64,000 nucleotides of DNA from Flaccisagitta enflata (taxonomy: Eukaryota > Chaetognatha > Sagittoidea > Aphragmophora). Of the stretch, positions 31,151 to 42,472 are shown in pieces; the first letter of the stretch is position 1, and the number at the start of each line of letters is the position of its first letter. The notes under the pieces were generated by a model. It ran no database searches and was not told the origin of the DNA. It worked only from the letters and a program-made list of their open reading frames with translations. The stretch is taken from assembly GCA_965153355.1 (NCBI GenBank), contig OZ231126.1, forward strand, positions 105,710,001 through 105,774,000, in the 5' to 3' direction. The position numbers were made by a program, and so were the translations under genes.

Positions 31151-31720
31151 GAGTAAACAAGGCCAACCCCGTCTTGAATATATTTCTATTGACCTGACTA
31201 CATGAATCTAAGATGTGAATTTAAATTTTTTTGACCTGACTTCATCAATAAAAGCCTTGAAACCCATCAGTTTCTTTTCAGACCCATAGGTTGTAATTCA
31301 AGCACACCAGTTTAAATGCAAGACCACCAGTTTCAATTCAAGCCCACAAGTTGCAATTCATACTCGTTAGTTTCAATTGGAGCCCACCACTTTCAATTCA
31401 AGCCCGCCATTTTCAATTCAAGCCCACCACTTCCAATCCAGCCTGATATGACTTAAAATGACTTAAAATATCTAAAAAGAACATAATGAATAGAATCAGA
31501 TAAATGACCAAAACTGACTATTATTGATGTAAAATGACTCAGAATTACTTAAAATGACTTAAAATGACTTCTGACATCTCAAATTGACTAAAAATGACAT
31601 GAAGGTCCTAATGAATGAAGTGACTTAAATGATGTAAAATGACTTTAGAATTACTTTAAAATGACTCTTAAATGACTCGAAATGACTTAAAATGAACTAA
31701 AATGACTTACATTGAAAAAA
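31151..31720 (-). repeat. Truncated family C element with a 21-bp minisatellite
   Basis: An inverse family C end (AAACAAGGCCAACCCCGTC) starts the segment. An array of AGCCCACCAGTTTCAATTCA units spans about 31,270-31,440, then AAAATGACTT units (inverse AAGTCATTTT) reach 31,715. The palindromic start is missing. Confidence 0.55.
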
Positions 31721-31721
31721 T

Positions 31722-32233
31722 GTGAGGGGGAGCAGGGCAACGGCCCCGAAGGGGACAAAGTTCTGTAGAGTACAAGGGGACTTTCATTCATCCATCCGTC
31801 TGTCTGTTCATTCATCCGTCCCTCCCCACCAGGCCCTTTCAGTTCTCAGAGCTGAAATCCACTCTCTCAGGCCTGAAATCTGCCCTCTCAGCCCTTGAAT
31901 CTGAAAGTGAAAGGGCAGATTTAAGGCCAAGGAGGGCCTGAGAGGGCAGATTTCAGGCCTAAGAGGTAAAATTTTAAGCCTGAGAGGGCAGATAAAAGGC
32001 CTGATAACTGAATAAGCGAGATTCAAGGCCTGAGAGGGCAGATTTCAGGCCTGAGAGGGTAGATTTCAGCTCTGAGAGGGCAGATTTCAGGCTTGAGAGG
32101 GCCTAGAGGGACGCACAGACAACGAACAAACAAACAAACAAACAAATGAACAAACGAACAAATGAACAAATGAACAAATGAAAGCCCCCTGTATTCTTCA
32201 GGACATTGTCCCTTTCAGGGCCGCTGCCCAAAA
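31722..32233 (+). repeat. Family B element, 5' head truncated
   Basis: Begins at GGGGGAGCAGGGCAACGGCC, keeps CTGTAGAGTACAAGGGGACT, an array that switches orientation near 31,900, and the inverse end GGGCCGCTGCCCAAAA. The right side has (GAACAAAC)-like units. Confidence 0.7.
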
Positions 32234-32235
32234 TG

Positions 32236-32628
32236 CAGATTTGAGGTTTGGGGGGCAGGCTTGAGGCCAAGAGGATATTTATGAGGCCTGAAGAGTTGAT
32301 TTGAGGCCGGGAGGGCGGATTTGAGGTTTGGAGGGCTGATTTGAGGTCTTGAGGGCAGATATGATGTCTGAAGAGCTTATTCAAGCTCTTGAGGGCTGAA
32401 TTGAGGTCTGAAAGGGCTAATTTGAGGGCAAAAATCATGCCTGAGACTGCAGACTTGAGACTCCAATAGCCAAGGGAGGGGAGACGGTTGGACGGACCGA
32501 CTGATAGATAGATGGACAGACAGACGGACAGACAGAAGGATGGATGAGAGGACGGACAGATGGAAGGACGGATGGATGGACGTCTCAGTATTCCCCCTGT
32601 GTCCTTTAGGGCCGCTGCCCAAAAACAA
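32236..32628 (+). repeat. Family B 3' half
   Basis: Array units of TTGAGGTCTGAAGAGCTGA type, a GACGGACAGACAG tract, and the end CCTTTAGGGCCGCTGCCCAAAAAC. It lacks the left half. Confidence 0.6.
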
Positions 32629-32784
32629 TATGTAGATGAAAAAGAGAAGGAAGAGCATTCTAGAATCTAATAGAGAAAACAGAATAAGTAGAAAAAATTA
32701 TACATGAAAACAAGGAGGTGGGAGTTAAGTAAAAGTGAATGAAGATGAAAAATGGAGGGTATTTGCCATTCTTCTGAAAATAAC
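32629..32784. other. No gene seen
   Basis: Short AT-rich stretch between two repeats. Confidence 0.4.
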
Positions 32785-33105
32785 ATCAACTTCTTGAGCT
32801 TATATCTGCTACACCAATTGAGCAATTGAGCTCAACTTGGGCTCATTTGAAAGAGCTGTGTCCGCTCTTTAAAATGAGCGCACGTTCAATTTGTTCAGGA
32901 GATATAAGCTTAAGAAGTAGAAAGGGTATTTGTCATTGATCAGAAACAAAACATCAACTTCAAGAGCTTATATCTCCTAAAATAATTAAGCAATTGAGCT
33001 CAACTTGGACATTTTAAAGAACTGTGTCTGCTCTTTAAAATGAGCCCAAGTTTAGCTCAATTGCTCAATTCGTTTAGGAGATATGATATTAAGAAGTTAC
33101 CTTCT
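32785..33105. repeat. Two tandem imperfect palindromes
   Basis: Each unit (about 32,785-32,920 and 32,950-33,100) reads ACATCAACTTCTTGAGCTTA, TATCTCCTA, AATTGAGCTCAACTTGGGC, CATTTGAAAGAGCTGTG and then returns as the inverse, ending GAGATATAAGCTTAAGAAG. RNA from either strand would form long hairpins. Related half-arms occur near 60,260 and 60,480. Confidence 0.65.
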
Positions 33106-33544
33106 TCTTATGACGGCTTCCCTCCGAAGGCAACATTTTTGTTTCAAAGAAGGTTAAAATGGAAATTATATATAAATAAAAATGCAAAGCCAAATGAATG
33201 AAAGTGATTGACATGGCCCAGATATGATATTTAAAGAAAAATTTGCATTCATTCAGCAAGAAGACCATGTTAAGCCATTATTACTGAAAAAGAATTATTG
33301 AAAATTTCAACTTATCTTATTTTTGGTCACTGACAGGAGGCTGGTCAAAATTCTAAATTTGCATAGGAAATGAAAAAATGAAAAAACAAAGAACATAGTT
33401 CTCTTCCTAAATCGATTACAGGGAGAACTATGTTTTTCAAAATGCAAAATTTCCCTGTGTTTGGCTTAATTAAAATTTTGAAAAATTCACAAAAAATTCA
33501 GGAAAAATTCACTAAAAATTTACTAAAATTCAAATTCAATTCAA
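33106..33544. other. No gene; family F-like palindromic end
   Basis: 33,345-33,440 contains TTTGCATAGGAAATGAAAAA and AAAGAACATAGTTCTC ... GGGAGAACTATGTTTTT. This resembles the terminal palindrome of family F at 55,015-55,106. The rest is AT-rich. Confidence 0.45.
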
Positions 33545-33879
33545 ATTCAAATTCAAATTAGGGCTATGGTCTCTGAGTGGGCTGGCCGAAAAGTTGTGGT
33601 AGTTAGGTGAAGCCCCCGGGCACCTTAGTTGGCTTCCCAGGTGCCCCCACGAGTAACTCAGTCTCCATTTAGGTGGTCAAAATAGCCAAAAATGGCCAAA
33701 AATGACCAAAATGCTAAAAAATGCAAAAAATTAGTCTATTTTTCTAAAAAAATCTCAATTATTGATGCAGTTCACTGAGTTGTAATGTATAGACAAGAAT
33801 TCCACTAAAAAATGCCAGTGGCTGCGATTAGGCGCTTGCAAGGGACCCAAAATAACCAAAACTAGTCATCCAAGGATCG

Positions 33880-34470
33880 CACATGGTCAGCGGTACCCGA
33901 TGCCCTGCTTGGAGTGATTTGCTGAAGAAGCTGAGTGGGAGCAGGGCAGCGGCCTCAAAGGGCCGATGTCCTGTAGGACACTGGGGTGAATTTCCAGACG
34001 TCTTGAGAAAGCACATATAAGGACTGATTTGATTGATTGGAGCACAGTATTAGAGGGCAGATTTGAACCTGAGAGGGTCATTTTGAGGGCTGAATTGAGA
34101 AAGATTTTAGGTTTGAGAGGTCTGATTTCAGGCCTGAAAGGGTTGATTTTGGGCTTGATAAGGCTGATCTAGTACCTTAGTGGGCTGAATTCAGGATCTA
34201 GAAGGGCTGATTTTAGGCCTGAGAGGGGTGATTTTGGGTCTGAGAGGGCTGACTTGGGGCCTGAGAGGGCTGATTTGGGGTCTGAGAGGGCTGATTTGGG
34301 GCCTGAGAAGGGCCGGGGGGGGGACGTACGGACGTACATACGGACGTACGGACGTCTGGAAAGTCACCCCTGTGACCCATTTTACTCCTGAGAAGGGTCT
34401 GGGGGGGGATGTACGGACGTACGTTCGGACGTACGGACGTCTGGAAATTCACCCCTGTGACCCATTTTAC
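33880..34470 (+). repeat. Family A/B relative with GTACGGAC palindromes
   Basis: Starts ATGGTCAGCGGTACCCGATG, then hairpin arms, AAAGGGCCGATGTCCTGTAG and GACACTGGGGTGAATTTCC. The array is of GGGCTGATTTTGGGTCTGAG units, followed by two copies of a GGGGGGGACGTACGGACG end with GTCTGGAAAGTCACCCCTGT. It mixes A-like and B-like parts and seems to be a third subfamily. Confidence 0.55.
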
Positions 34471-34785
34471 TCAAATTAAAAAAAAAATGAAAAATAGTGA
34501 AAATTTTTCTTCAAAACCTTAAAATATCCAAGCATGAAGCCTCGGTGAAGTGTAAGAGAGCAGAAACAGCAAAAAATATGGACCTGAGCGTTGTTTAAGC
34601 CTTAAAACAGGCCTTAAATGGCCAAAAATGACCAAAATGCTTCAAAATTCCAAAAATTGGTTTATTTTTCAAAAAAAAATCCCTATCATTGATCCAGTTC
34701 ACTCCAGTATGCAATATAGAATTGGGCTTGGCTAAAAAACAGTCAATGGCTGCTATGAGGGGCCTGCTTGCAACTCACAATGGCC

Positions 34786-35254
34786 AATAGTCCCAAAAGC
34801 GTTAGATGGTCAGCGGTACCCATGCCCTGCTTAAGAAGGTTGTGGGGGAGCAGGGCAGCGGCCCCGAAGGGGTCGATGACCTATGCTTTCACACATAGGA
34901 ATTCCTTCTCTTCCTCCTTCCTCCACCTCTTCCCCAGCCTCCAGGCTCATTCAGCCTGAGGCCCATATCTAGTGCCTTGAGGCCCAATCCCAGTCTTGAG
35001 GCCCAAATCCTCAGAGACTGAATCTGGGCCTTGAGGCTGGGATTTGGGCCTTGTGGTGGGATTGGGCCTCAAGACTGGGATTTTGGCCTCAGGCTGGGAT
35101 AGGCCTCCAGGCTGAGATATGGGCCTGGAAGCTCGGGGGAGGGGGGGGGGAACGAAGGAGGAGAAGGAGAAGGAGGAGGAGGAGAAGGAGGAGAAAATTC
35201 CACATATGTGTGAAAGCATAGGTCATCGACCCCTTCGGGGCCGCTGCCCAAAAA
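34786..35254 (+). repeat. Family A element, full length
   Basis: AATAGTCCCAAAAGCGTTAG to GGGGCCGCTGCCCAAAAA with matched internal motifs CCTATGCTTTCACACATAGG and ATATGTGTGAAAGCATAGG. The array changes orientation near 35,010. It is inserted in family G. Confidence 0.85.
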
Positions 35255-35905
35255 GGGCCCCAAAATGACCGATTTTGCGTTATCTCCAAAATGAATAAAA
35301 AATAAAGAAAATTTTTATTCCAAACCTTTAGATATTCAAGAAAGTAGCCACAGTGAAATGTAAGAGAATAGAAACAGCAAAAAATATGGCGCTGAGCAAT
35401 GTATAAGCTAAGCTCAAAAAAAGGCCCTAAATATGTAAAATAGGCCAAAAATGACCCAAATGTTTCAAAATTCAAAAAAAAATTTGATTATTTTTCAAGG
35501 AAATTCCAGTTTACTTAGTTATGGTGTTTAGATATAGGTTTAGCCAAAAAACAGCGATAGGCTGCAACCAAGGGCTTTTAAGAGACCCGAAATAGCCAAA
35601 AAAGGCTTCATAATGACCCATTTTATGCTATTTTGAAATTCGGTGAAAAAAATTCATTTTCTTTCTTCCAAACCTTTAAATATCCAAGAATCTAGCCTTA
35701 CTGAAATGTAAGATGGTAGAGACAGCAAAAAAATATGACTCCAAACATCGTATAAGCTTAAATAACTTAAATAGCCCCAAAATGGCTAAAAATAACCAAA
35801 ATGCTATAAAATCCAAAAATTAATTTTTTTTTCTTTCAATATTCAAGATTGTAGCCTCTTAGAATTGCCTTGATTTTTGCATTTTTTGGTACACCCCAGT
35901 GGCAA

Positions 35906-35908
<3 letters not shown>

Positions 35909-35974
<66 letters not shown>

Positions 35975-35985
35975 TTTTCACTTTC
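35909..35985. repeat. (CT)n microsatellite
   Basis: About 36 CT dinucleotides with one interruption. Confidence 0.95.
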
Positions 35986-36221
35986 TCTCACTCATGTCCT
36001 TTGCAACAAGTACACAAAAGTGTCAATACTTTTTCATTACTAGGTTTAATAGCGGTAATCAACAATTCTTGTAAATGAAAGATTTAAAATGTAATTTGAC
36101 CAAATTTCTATAACATTTATTTTTAGTTGTGTGCAACGCAACTCTACACCCTGCATTGTTGGTCCATTGGTCGGCTGGTCCATCGGTTGGTCTGTCGGTT
36201 GGTCCATCCATCAAAAATTAC
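35986..36221. repeat. Family C/D 5' fragment and flank
   Basis: From 36,120, TTTTTAGTTGTGTGCAACGC with CTCTACACCC and a GGTCCATCGGTTGGTC tract forms a truncated family C/D start. The rest is unique. Confidence 0.5.
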
Positions 36222-36780
36222 TTTTTTGGGCAGCGGCCCCAAAGGGGTCAATGACCTATGCTTTCACACATATGCCAATATGGGGGATTTTCTCCTTCTT
36301 CTCCTCCTCCTCAGCCCCAAATCCCAGTCCCGAGGCCCAAATCCCAGCCTTGAGGCCCAAATCCTAGCCTCAAGACCCAAATCCTAGCCTCAAGGCCCAA
36401 ATCCCAGCCTTGAGGCCCAAATCTCAGCCTCAAGGTCCACACCCAAATCCCAGCTTTGATGCCCATATCTCAGCCTCCGGGCTAGGATTTGGGCCTTGAG
36501 GCAAGGATTTGGGCCTTGAGGCTAGGGTTTGGGCCTCAAGGCTGAGATTTGGGCCTCAAGACTGGGATTTAGGGCTCGAGACTGGAATTTAGGCCTCCAG
36601 ACTGGGATTTGAGGGGGAGGGACGGAAGAGGAGGAGGAGAAGGAGAAAATCCCCCATATGTGTGAAAGCATAGGTCTTCGACCCCTTTGGGGCCACTGCC
36701 CTGCTCCCCCTTCAACTTCAAGCACAACCTTCTCAGCAGGGCACGGGTACCGCTGACCATCTGACACTTTTGCTACTATT
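36222..36780 (-). repeat. Family A element, full length
   Basis: TTTTTTGGGCAGCGGCCCCA at left and GGGCACGGGTACCGCTGACC with CTTTTGCTACTATT at right. The array flips near 36,480. The inner boxes CACACATATGCC and CATATGTGTGAAAGC are inverted relative to each other. Confidence 0.85.
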
Positions 36781-37009
36781 TTGTTTTTGCAGTCTTTGGC
36801 CTCACTGCTCCTGCCCATGATCAAGTGACCTGAAATATAACCCCTGCCCAACCGAACTGAACCAAATATGTGAATCTTCAAGGGTTTTAGTTATTTGCCG
36901 TAATTTTTTTCATATCCAAGGCTAGAAATTAGGCTTACACAATAATCAGGGCCATATTTTTTGGCTGTTTCTACTCTCTTATGCTTCACTGAGGCTACAT
37001 TCCTGGTTT
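36781..37009. other. No gene; fragments of families D and G
   Basis: GCTCCTGCCCATG resembles family D. GCCATATTTTTTGGCTGTTT with CTCTTATGCTTCACTGAGGC is an inverse family G piece. Confidence 0.45.
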
Positions 37010-38214
37010 TTTGGGCAGCGGCCCCAAAGGGGTCAATGACCTATGCTTTCACACATATGGGGAATTTTCTCCTTCTCCTTCTCCTTCTTCTCCTTCTTCT
37101 CCATCCCCCCCCCCCTCAAATTCCAGTCTCAAGGCCCAAATTCCAGTCTCGAAACCCAAACCCTTTGAGGCCTAAATCCTATCCTTAAGGCCCAAATTCT
37201 AGCCTTGAGGCCCAAAACCTGGCCTTGAGGCCCAAAACCTAGCCTTCATGCCAAAATCCTAGCCTGGAGACCTAGATCCCAGCCTTGAAGCCCAATTCTC
37301 AGCCTCAAGGTCCAAATCCCAACCAAGAGGCCCAATCCCAGGAGGAGGAGGAGGAGGAGAAGGAGGAGGAGGAGAAGGAGAAAATCCCCCATACACTTTT
37401 TTCATTTTATAAGCACGCAACTTTTTTGGCTGAGGCTGAGCGTGCTTAGCAAAATCCTGTTTTTCAGGTTTAAATGTGCTTAAATGCGTGCTTATCACAT
37501 ATTGGTGTACAATTAACCAATTTAGTAGTTTTGAATAGTTTAAAGTAGAGTACAGTAAAGAATATATTCAGTACAAAATATAAACAGTATCTTTCATTAA
37601 TATGTAAGTATCTTGAATGAATAAAAACTTCTTTAAAATGATATTTAATATTATGATAAATTGTCATTATGTGGAGCTTATTTATACATTGTTACAGACA
37701 TGACTGTTAATTTACAATCATATGAAAGCATCAAATCAATATAATAATTTATAATTAGATATTATAAGAAATGTTTTTATGAAATTTCAAGAAATTGAAT
37801 TGTTTTTTCTGTATAAAAATCCTAAATTGAAGGTTAAGCCTGATCATGGGTATTTTTACAAACTGAAATATCAAAATGAGAACATACTGAAATCATTTTA
37901 AAGTGTAAATTCTAATCATAGAAGTAATTATTAATTTTTTTAAAAATTTTAACAGAATAAAAAATTTTCATATCAATATTGTTTTTAGATTTTAACTCTT
38001 TTTACCAATTTTTTTTTCACTGGAAATTCTCAGCCTGGAGCGTGCTTAGCATTGTGCTTAGATTTTTCAAATATTTGAGGCTGGGCGTGCTTATAAACTA
38101 GGTGCTTATAAAATGAAATAAGTGTATGTGAGAAAGCTCCTGCCTCAACTTCCAGCACAACCTACTCAGGCAGGGCACGGGTACCGCTGACCATCTGACG
38201 CTTTTGCGACTATT
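37010..38214 (-). repeat. Family A element split by a TA-flanked transposon
   Basis: The left part (37,010-37,393) has TTTTTTGGGCAGCGGCCCCA, the box CACACATATGGGG and the array. The right part (38,125-38,214) resumes at TATGTGAGAAAGC and ends GACGCTTTTGCGACTATT. The insertion lies in the ATCCCCCATATGTG box. The copy lacks about 35 bp that normally hold the GGCCCC hairpin on the right side. Confidence 0.8.
37394..38124. mobile_element. TA-flanked non-autonomous transposon, 731 bp
   Basis: TA at 37,392-37,393 and 38,125-38,126. The ends CACTTTTTTCATTTTATAAG and (inverse) CACTTATTTCATTTTATAAG continue into CACG and CACC. Subterminal GAGCGTGCTTAGC boxes are repeated at both sides. Its interior is AT-rich with no transposase. 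TA duplication suggests a Tc1/mariner-type mechanism. Confidence 0.8.
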
Positions 38215-38637
38215 CAAGGTTTGGAAGAATAAATTTCATTATTATTCATTAACTTTTTATTGACTTTTGATTAACTTTTGATTAAGCATAAAATGCTGGT
38301 AGTCTTGCTCTCGATACAACGCCCATAAATACGTAATTCGTTGCGTGCCGTACATACGTGGCTTGGAAACTTGGGTCTCATGACCAAGTTTCCACGGAGG
38401 CTGATCAACACCCGCCAACACTTGCTGACCAACAGTCCGTGGCCATGCAACGTCATTACCCCACGCCATGGCGCTACGTCATGACGCCATGCCATGACGT
38501 CATATAATGCTTCTGTTTCATAACGTCACACTATGAAATGAACGCATTTCAAAGTGGGCCGTAACAGTGCAGTATACTGTATCCTCCTATAAATTCTCTT
38601 AGCAAGCAAGGTTGCATTTTTTAATTTATTGCTTTGT
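38215..38637. other. No gene seen
   Basis: Unique sequence. A stretch at 38,425-38,530 is rich in ACGTCA/TGACGTC and CCATGGCG motifs, with several overlapping short inverted repeats. Confidence 0.4.
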
Positions 38638-38765
38638 TTTTTCATTCATTCATTCATTCATTCATTCATTCATTCATTCATTCATTCATTCATTCATTCA
38701 TTCATTCACTCATTCAATCATTCATTCATCCATTCATTCATTTTTTCAATCACTTATCCATTCGT
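38638..38765. repeat. (ATTC)n microsatellite
   Basis: About 28 ATTC tetramers, with interruptions at the right end. Confidence 0.95.
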
Positions 38766-38779
38766 TTATTCTAAATTAT

Positions 38780-38957
38780 TAAGTCGCGGACAAGCGACTC
38801 TATAAGAGGCTTTGTACATCCGTCGGTTGGTCGGTCGGTTGGTTGGTCGGTTGGTTAGTCGGACCATCACGCTCGAGCCAAAAAGTGGGAAAACACATGT
38901 TTCCACCCCTGCCCACCCAACCGCGACTGGTATTGGCCGTGTATCCGGCCTTGTTTT
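38780..38957 (+). repeat. Family D element, forward copy
   Basis: AAGTCGCGGACAAGCGACTC, TATAAGAGGCTTTGTAC, a GGTTGGTCGGTCGG tract, TTCCACCCCTGCCCACCC and CGCGACTGGTATTGG, ending GTATCCGGCCTTGTTTTTTC. Full length. Confidence 0.8.
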
Positions 38958-40207
38958 TTCATTCATAAGATTGCTCATTCATTTTTTTACTTATTTATGT
39001 GTGATATAATTTCACAAAGAAAACAATGGTCTACTCTCAAATATAAAGAATATTACCATGATCATGATCACAACCTGGATCAAAAAACTACCAGCTAGTA
39101 TTTTTTGCACAATCTGGAAAATAATACTCCTTCATCATGATAGTTACCACCCCTCTTGGTCAAAATTGGGTCCTTGCTTTCATTTCAGAGGTAATATAAC
39201 GACTTAAGCCTTTTGGTTAGCTGTTCCTAGCAAAAAAAGGTACAATTTTGCTAAAACACAGGTAGCATGGGTCAAATGAAGTCAAGGTATACAGGCGGCT
39301 GGGTGACATGAAAATTGTATACTATAGACCTAGGCCGTTTTCAACTAAGGGGTGAAAAGAGAATGAAAAATAGATTTATGAAGGTCAATAAAACCTTTGA
39401 TAATCATTGAAATATCAAAAAACCATGATTGATCACTAGATAAATCTATTCTTAGACAGTTGCAATATGTTTGTCACAGCTTCATAAAGCTGCTATATGT
39501 GATCGTTCAAAATCATAATTTACTGCAATATACAAATGAGCTTTTTGGACTATATAGCTTTTGTATCTTCATCATTACGGAAAGCCAACAATTCACAATA
39601 TAGATGCAACTTTATTCAAAGTAATTGCTATATCAGTGTATCAGTTTGGCAGTTGTATGCCTAATAAAGGTGAACGTTGAAAGGAAAATGATAATACATA
39701 ATGAATGGCTCTGTTGATGTAGGGTGCACTTTCACACATTAAATCATTGCATTGTAGACTTTTATCTGGAGTCAAGGAGGAAGTTTATTTCTTTTTGGGT
39801 TTGGTAAGGGGAGGAGCAAAGTTGGTGGGCACGGCAGAGTTTGCCTTTGAAAGTGGCTATAATGGTTTGGGGGTTTTGTAGGGCTTGAATAAAGTAAGCC
39901 CTTGTATCTCAACACTTCAGATTTTGCTCTGAAATCAAATTCAACTGCGTGTAAGATAAAATCACCACGGCCAAACGCTAGCTTCTATAATCCCGGCATT
40001 GGCACCAGTGGATAGTGCTTGAAGTTCTGCTTTGGATGGTAAACGAAAATTGAGAGATCAAAGCACCCCCGATTTTTAATATTGAATCAATTGACATGAT
40101 GTTTCATACAATTTTCTGTTCATGCGCTCAGAGTTAAAGTCCGGGGACAAAAAGGTCAACTTAAGCACAGTATTTCATATGTATTATGGTCAATCTTTTT
40201 TTCATCG
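38958..40207. other. No gene seen
   Basis: About 1.25 kb of unique AT-rich DNA. I found no splice-bounded frame longer than 40 codons with a coding look, and no repeat shared with the window. Confidence 0.4.
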
Positions 40208-40439
40208 ATGTCACTCATTAGCTTTGGAAGATATTCACTTTTCTTTCTAGATCTACTTCCTTACTTGGATGTAGATGCATGTAAAGGTGATTTTTATGGT
40301 GCGATTTTTCTTGTCATCGTTGCTGTCTCGCTATGCTGTAGAGACTTACGCACATGCATTAACTTTCACATAAACTTTTTTTTCGCGGCGCCAAATTGCG
40401 TCGCACTGACTGCAGCATGCAGTCACACCCACTATAGGT

Positions 40440-40500
40440 GTAGTAATGGATTGTCTGTATATAAGCTCACCTGTTTCTTGTTGGTTTTAGCCAGTCTCTC
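40440..40500 (+). promoter_or_regulatory. Possible TATA-type core promoter
   Basis: GTCTGTATATAAGCTCACC (about 40,454-40,472) is a strong TATA match, with TTTTAGCCAGTCTCTCACTC about 25-45 bp downstream as a possible initiator and GTCACACCCACTATAGG upstream. No gene was recognised just downstream, so this may be chance. Confidence 0.25.
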
Positions 40501-41017
40501 ACTCTTTCTCTATGCGTAATGATACATTGGAAAGTTAACTGACTTAAAGAAAATGTCGGTGAAGATGAGTTTTAGAAAGAAGTCATAGAATAAGTGTTAC
40601 CTTTTTTCCTCACTTTTTAAAAGAAAAAAGTTTCTAAAACATCAAAACGAGTAATGCTGAAGACTTATGATTTCCACAGTTTTATTCAGCATCCTCACTT
40701 TAGTCAAATTGCTAAAAATCTTTTTCGCGCGAGCTTATTTACCCCCGCTGATATCGCCCCCTAGGTTTTGGCAAGATTGAAGAACTCCGACTTTTCCCAG
40801 CTCATAACAAGCTTTACAAAGGACAAAAGTTGTATGTGGTTGGGCAGGGGCAGCGCTTAAAAAATAATAATCACACATTTACATAAGAAACTCAATCTGC
40901 CATATTAGAGACCAAAGCAACAGTGATTCAACAAATAAGGCAGGGTTACCATAACGCACAACAGCCAATTCTTTTACTCAAGATCAACTAGCTGGACAAA
41001 TATTGACCTCACCATGA
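40501..41017. other. No gene seen
   Basis: Unique sequence. GTGGTTGGGCAGGGGCAGCG near 40,838 is a family D-like scrap. Confidence 0.4.
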
Positions 41018-41170
41018 TTTTTTAATTCTGGTTCAATCCATAAAGATACAATAACACTTGTCGTATCCACTGATCCTGTATCTATTTTTAGTGGCATAAT
41101 CATTCATAGTCATGCAACATCTTTGGAAAGTCCTCCATCAGAGCGATATGACTTCAAATCACGTACACAG
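41018..41170 (+). CDS. Weak candidate exon, Reeler-like motif
   Basis: A frame open from 41,018 reaches a consensus donor (ACACAG|GTAAAC, GT at 41,171) in phase 0. The 51 residues include SIHKDTITLVVSTDPVSIF, SGIIIHSHATS and SERYDF. This recalls the strand pattern of Reeler-type domains (hydrophobic strand, F-x-G, then a small residue and Y/F). A clear acceptor was not found, and the frame stays open past the donor to 41,275. Chance is possible. Confidence 0.2.
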
Positions 41171-41539
41171 GTAAACCACAACAAAAATTTGGTCCTGGAA
41201 CCTTTAAAGATTACCGCTGCCACCCCCTTCATATCCCAAAGAAGATGTACAGAGAAGATTGTTGCCTATGTTTGAATATAGGAAAGGGGCCCGCGCCAAT
41301 TCAAAGGAGTTCCAAGGCTAAATTTTTTTCATGGACTATCTGTGAATATGATTTTGGGCCGTATCCCTCTGTAGAGAACTTTTTTTTGTAATTGCATTAA
41401 TTGTTGTCACGCTACTTTTTAGTCTTTTTGAATGATTTATAAAATTGTATTTTTATATGAATTGTTGTTCCCCTGAAGAAAAACTTACCATTCAATGCAC
41501 AGCAATCATTCCAGGAATTAGGTCTTTTTATTGAAATGC
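41171..41539. other. No gene seen
   Basis: Unique AT-rich sequence. Confidence 0.4.
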
Positions 41540-41930
41540 AATATCATCATGGACAAGTGGGCAAGGGCCCAAAACCCCCTTCCACACCCCTACACACATG
41601 CACGGCCTCTCAAATGTGCATTTTCACATACTTTGACTCATGCAGGTAAAAGAGTCTTGTGCAAGCGACTTAAAGGGCAAAGCTTTTGCTTTTTTAGTAG
41701 GTCTGTCTGCGTTTGTCCATGAGTTTGCCCATCTTCCCCCCCCCCCTCAGACCACAAATCAATCTATTTAAGGTTCAAATCAGCCCTCTTAAGCCCTATA
41801 TCAGCTTCCTTATGCATCAAATCAGCCTACTCAGTCCTCAAAACAGCCCTCTCAAACGTCAGGAGTCAGGACCTTGTATTCTACAGGACTAGTCTCTATC
41901 AGGGCCCTTCCAAAAGTCAAATTTGTGTGT
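41540..41930 (+). repeat. Family D fragment followed by a decayed family B element
   Basis: 41,545-41,680 has AGTGGGCAAGGGCCCAAAAC and AGTCTTGTGCAAGCGACTTA (inverse family D parts). 41,700-41,915 has a CCCCCCCCCCTCAG tract, ATCAGCCCTCTTAAGCC units and GTATTCTACAGGACTAG (family B box). Confidence 0.5.
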
Positions 41931-42187
41931 CCGCGACTAAAAAGAGATATATGATCATATAGCTGTAATTAGGGGCTATAAGAAGAAAATTCCCCAACAT
42001 TTTTTTTCAAATTTTCATCCATTATTTTTTTTTTTTTTGCAACTTATGACCTGGGCCGAGCGTGACACTGCGGTAAACCTCTATCCCGTGGACGCCGCAA
42101 CAACGCCATTTTCCGCCACGTGGCGTAGCGATGCAATTCATTGCAATATCGTGTCAGTGACGGGACGGGACGGGATGGGACTTCAGA
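41931..42187. other. No gene seen; GC-rich stretch
   Basis: 42,055-42,180 is CpG-rich (GACGCCGCAACAACGCC, CCACGTGGCGTAGCG) and ends in GACGGGACGGGACGGG. It is not linked to any gene that I can see. Confidence 0.4.
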
Positions 42188-42209
42188 GAGAGAGAGTGAG
42201 AGTGAGAGA

Positions 42210-42283
<74 letters not shown>

Positions 42284-42472
42284 GAGAGAAAGAGAGAGAG
42301 CGCATTTTACTTCTCTTCCCTCCTTTATTTCTTTTATTTCTTCTTCTTTTCTTTTTTTCTTCAATTTTTCTTCTTTTTTTCTTATTTTTTTTTCTTTTCA
42401 TCATTTTTTTTTCTTCTTCTTCTTTTCTTCTTTTTTTTTTCTTTCCTCTTTTTCTTTTCTTCTTTCTTTTTA
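42188..42472. repeat. (GA)n-(CA)n-(GA)n and pyrimidine tract
   Basis: GA units, then about 34 CA units, then GA units to 42,300, followed by 160 bp of T/C-rich low-complexity DNA. Confidence 0.9.

Larger units (their letters stand above)
33545..35860 (+). repeat. Family G: diverged ~330-bp tandem domain, interrupted by A and B elements
   Basis: Units share GGCCAAAAATGACCAAAATG, TTATTTTTC, a block with ATTGATCCAGTTCACT, AAAAACAGTCAATGGCTGC, GGGACCCAAAATGGCC, then ACCTTAAAATATCCAAG, GTAAGAGAGCAGAAACAGC and AAAAAATATGG. Parts of four units are seen (33.66-33.87, 34.48-34.79, 35.26-35.62 and 35.62-35.86 kb). The same domain lies inverted at 47.72-48.61 kb. The left border (GGGCTATGGTCTCTGAGTGG ... 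GTGCCCCCACGAGTAACTC) is shared as well. Confidence 0.7.

Noticed and set aside
40208-40519. 103-codon plus-strand frame as a small membrane protein
   Set aside because: It overlaps a TATA-like region, has AT-driven hydrophobicity, and shows no splice sites or family motif.
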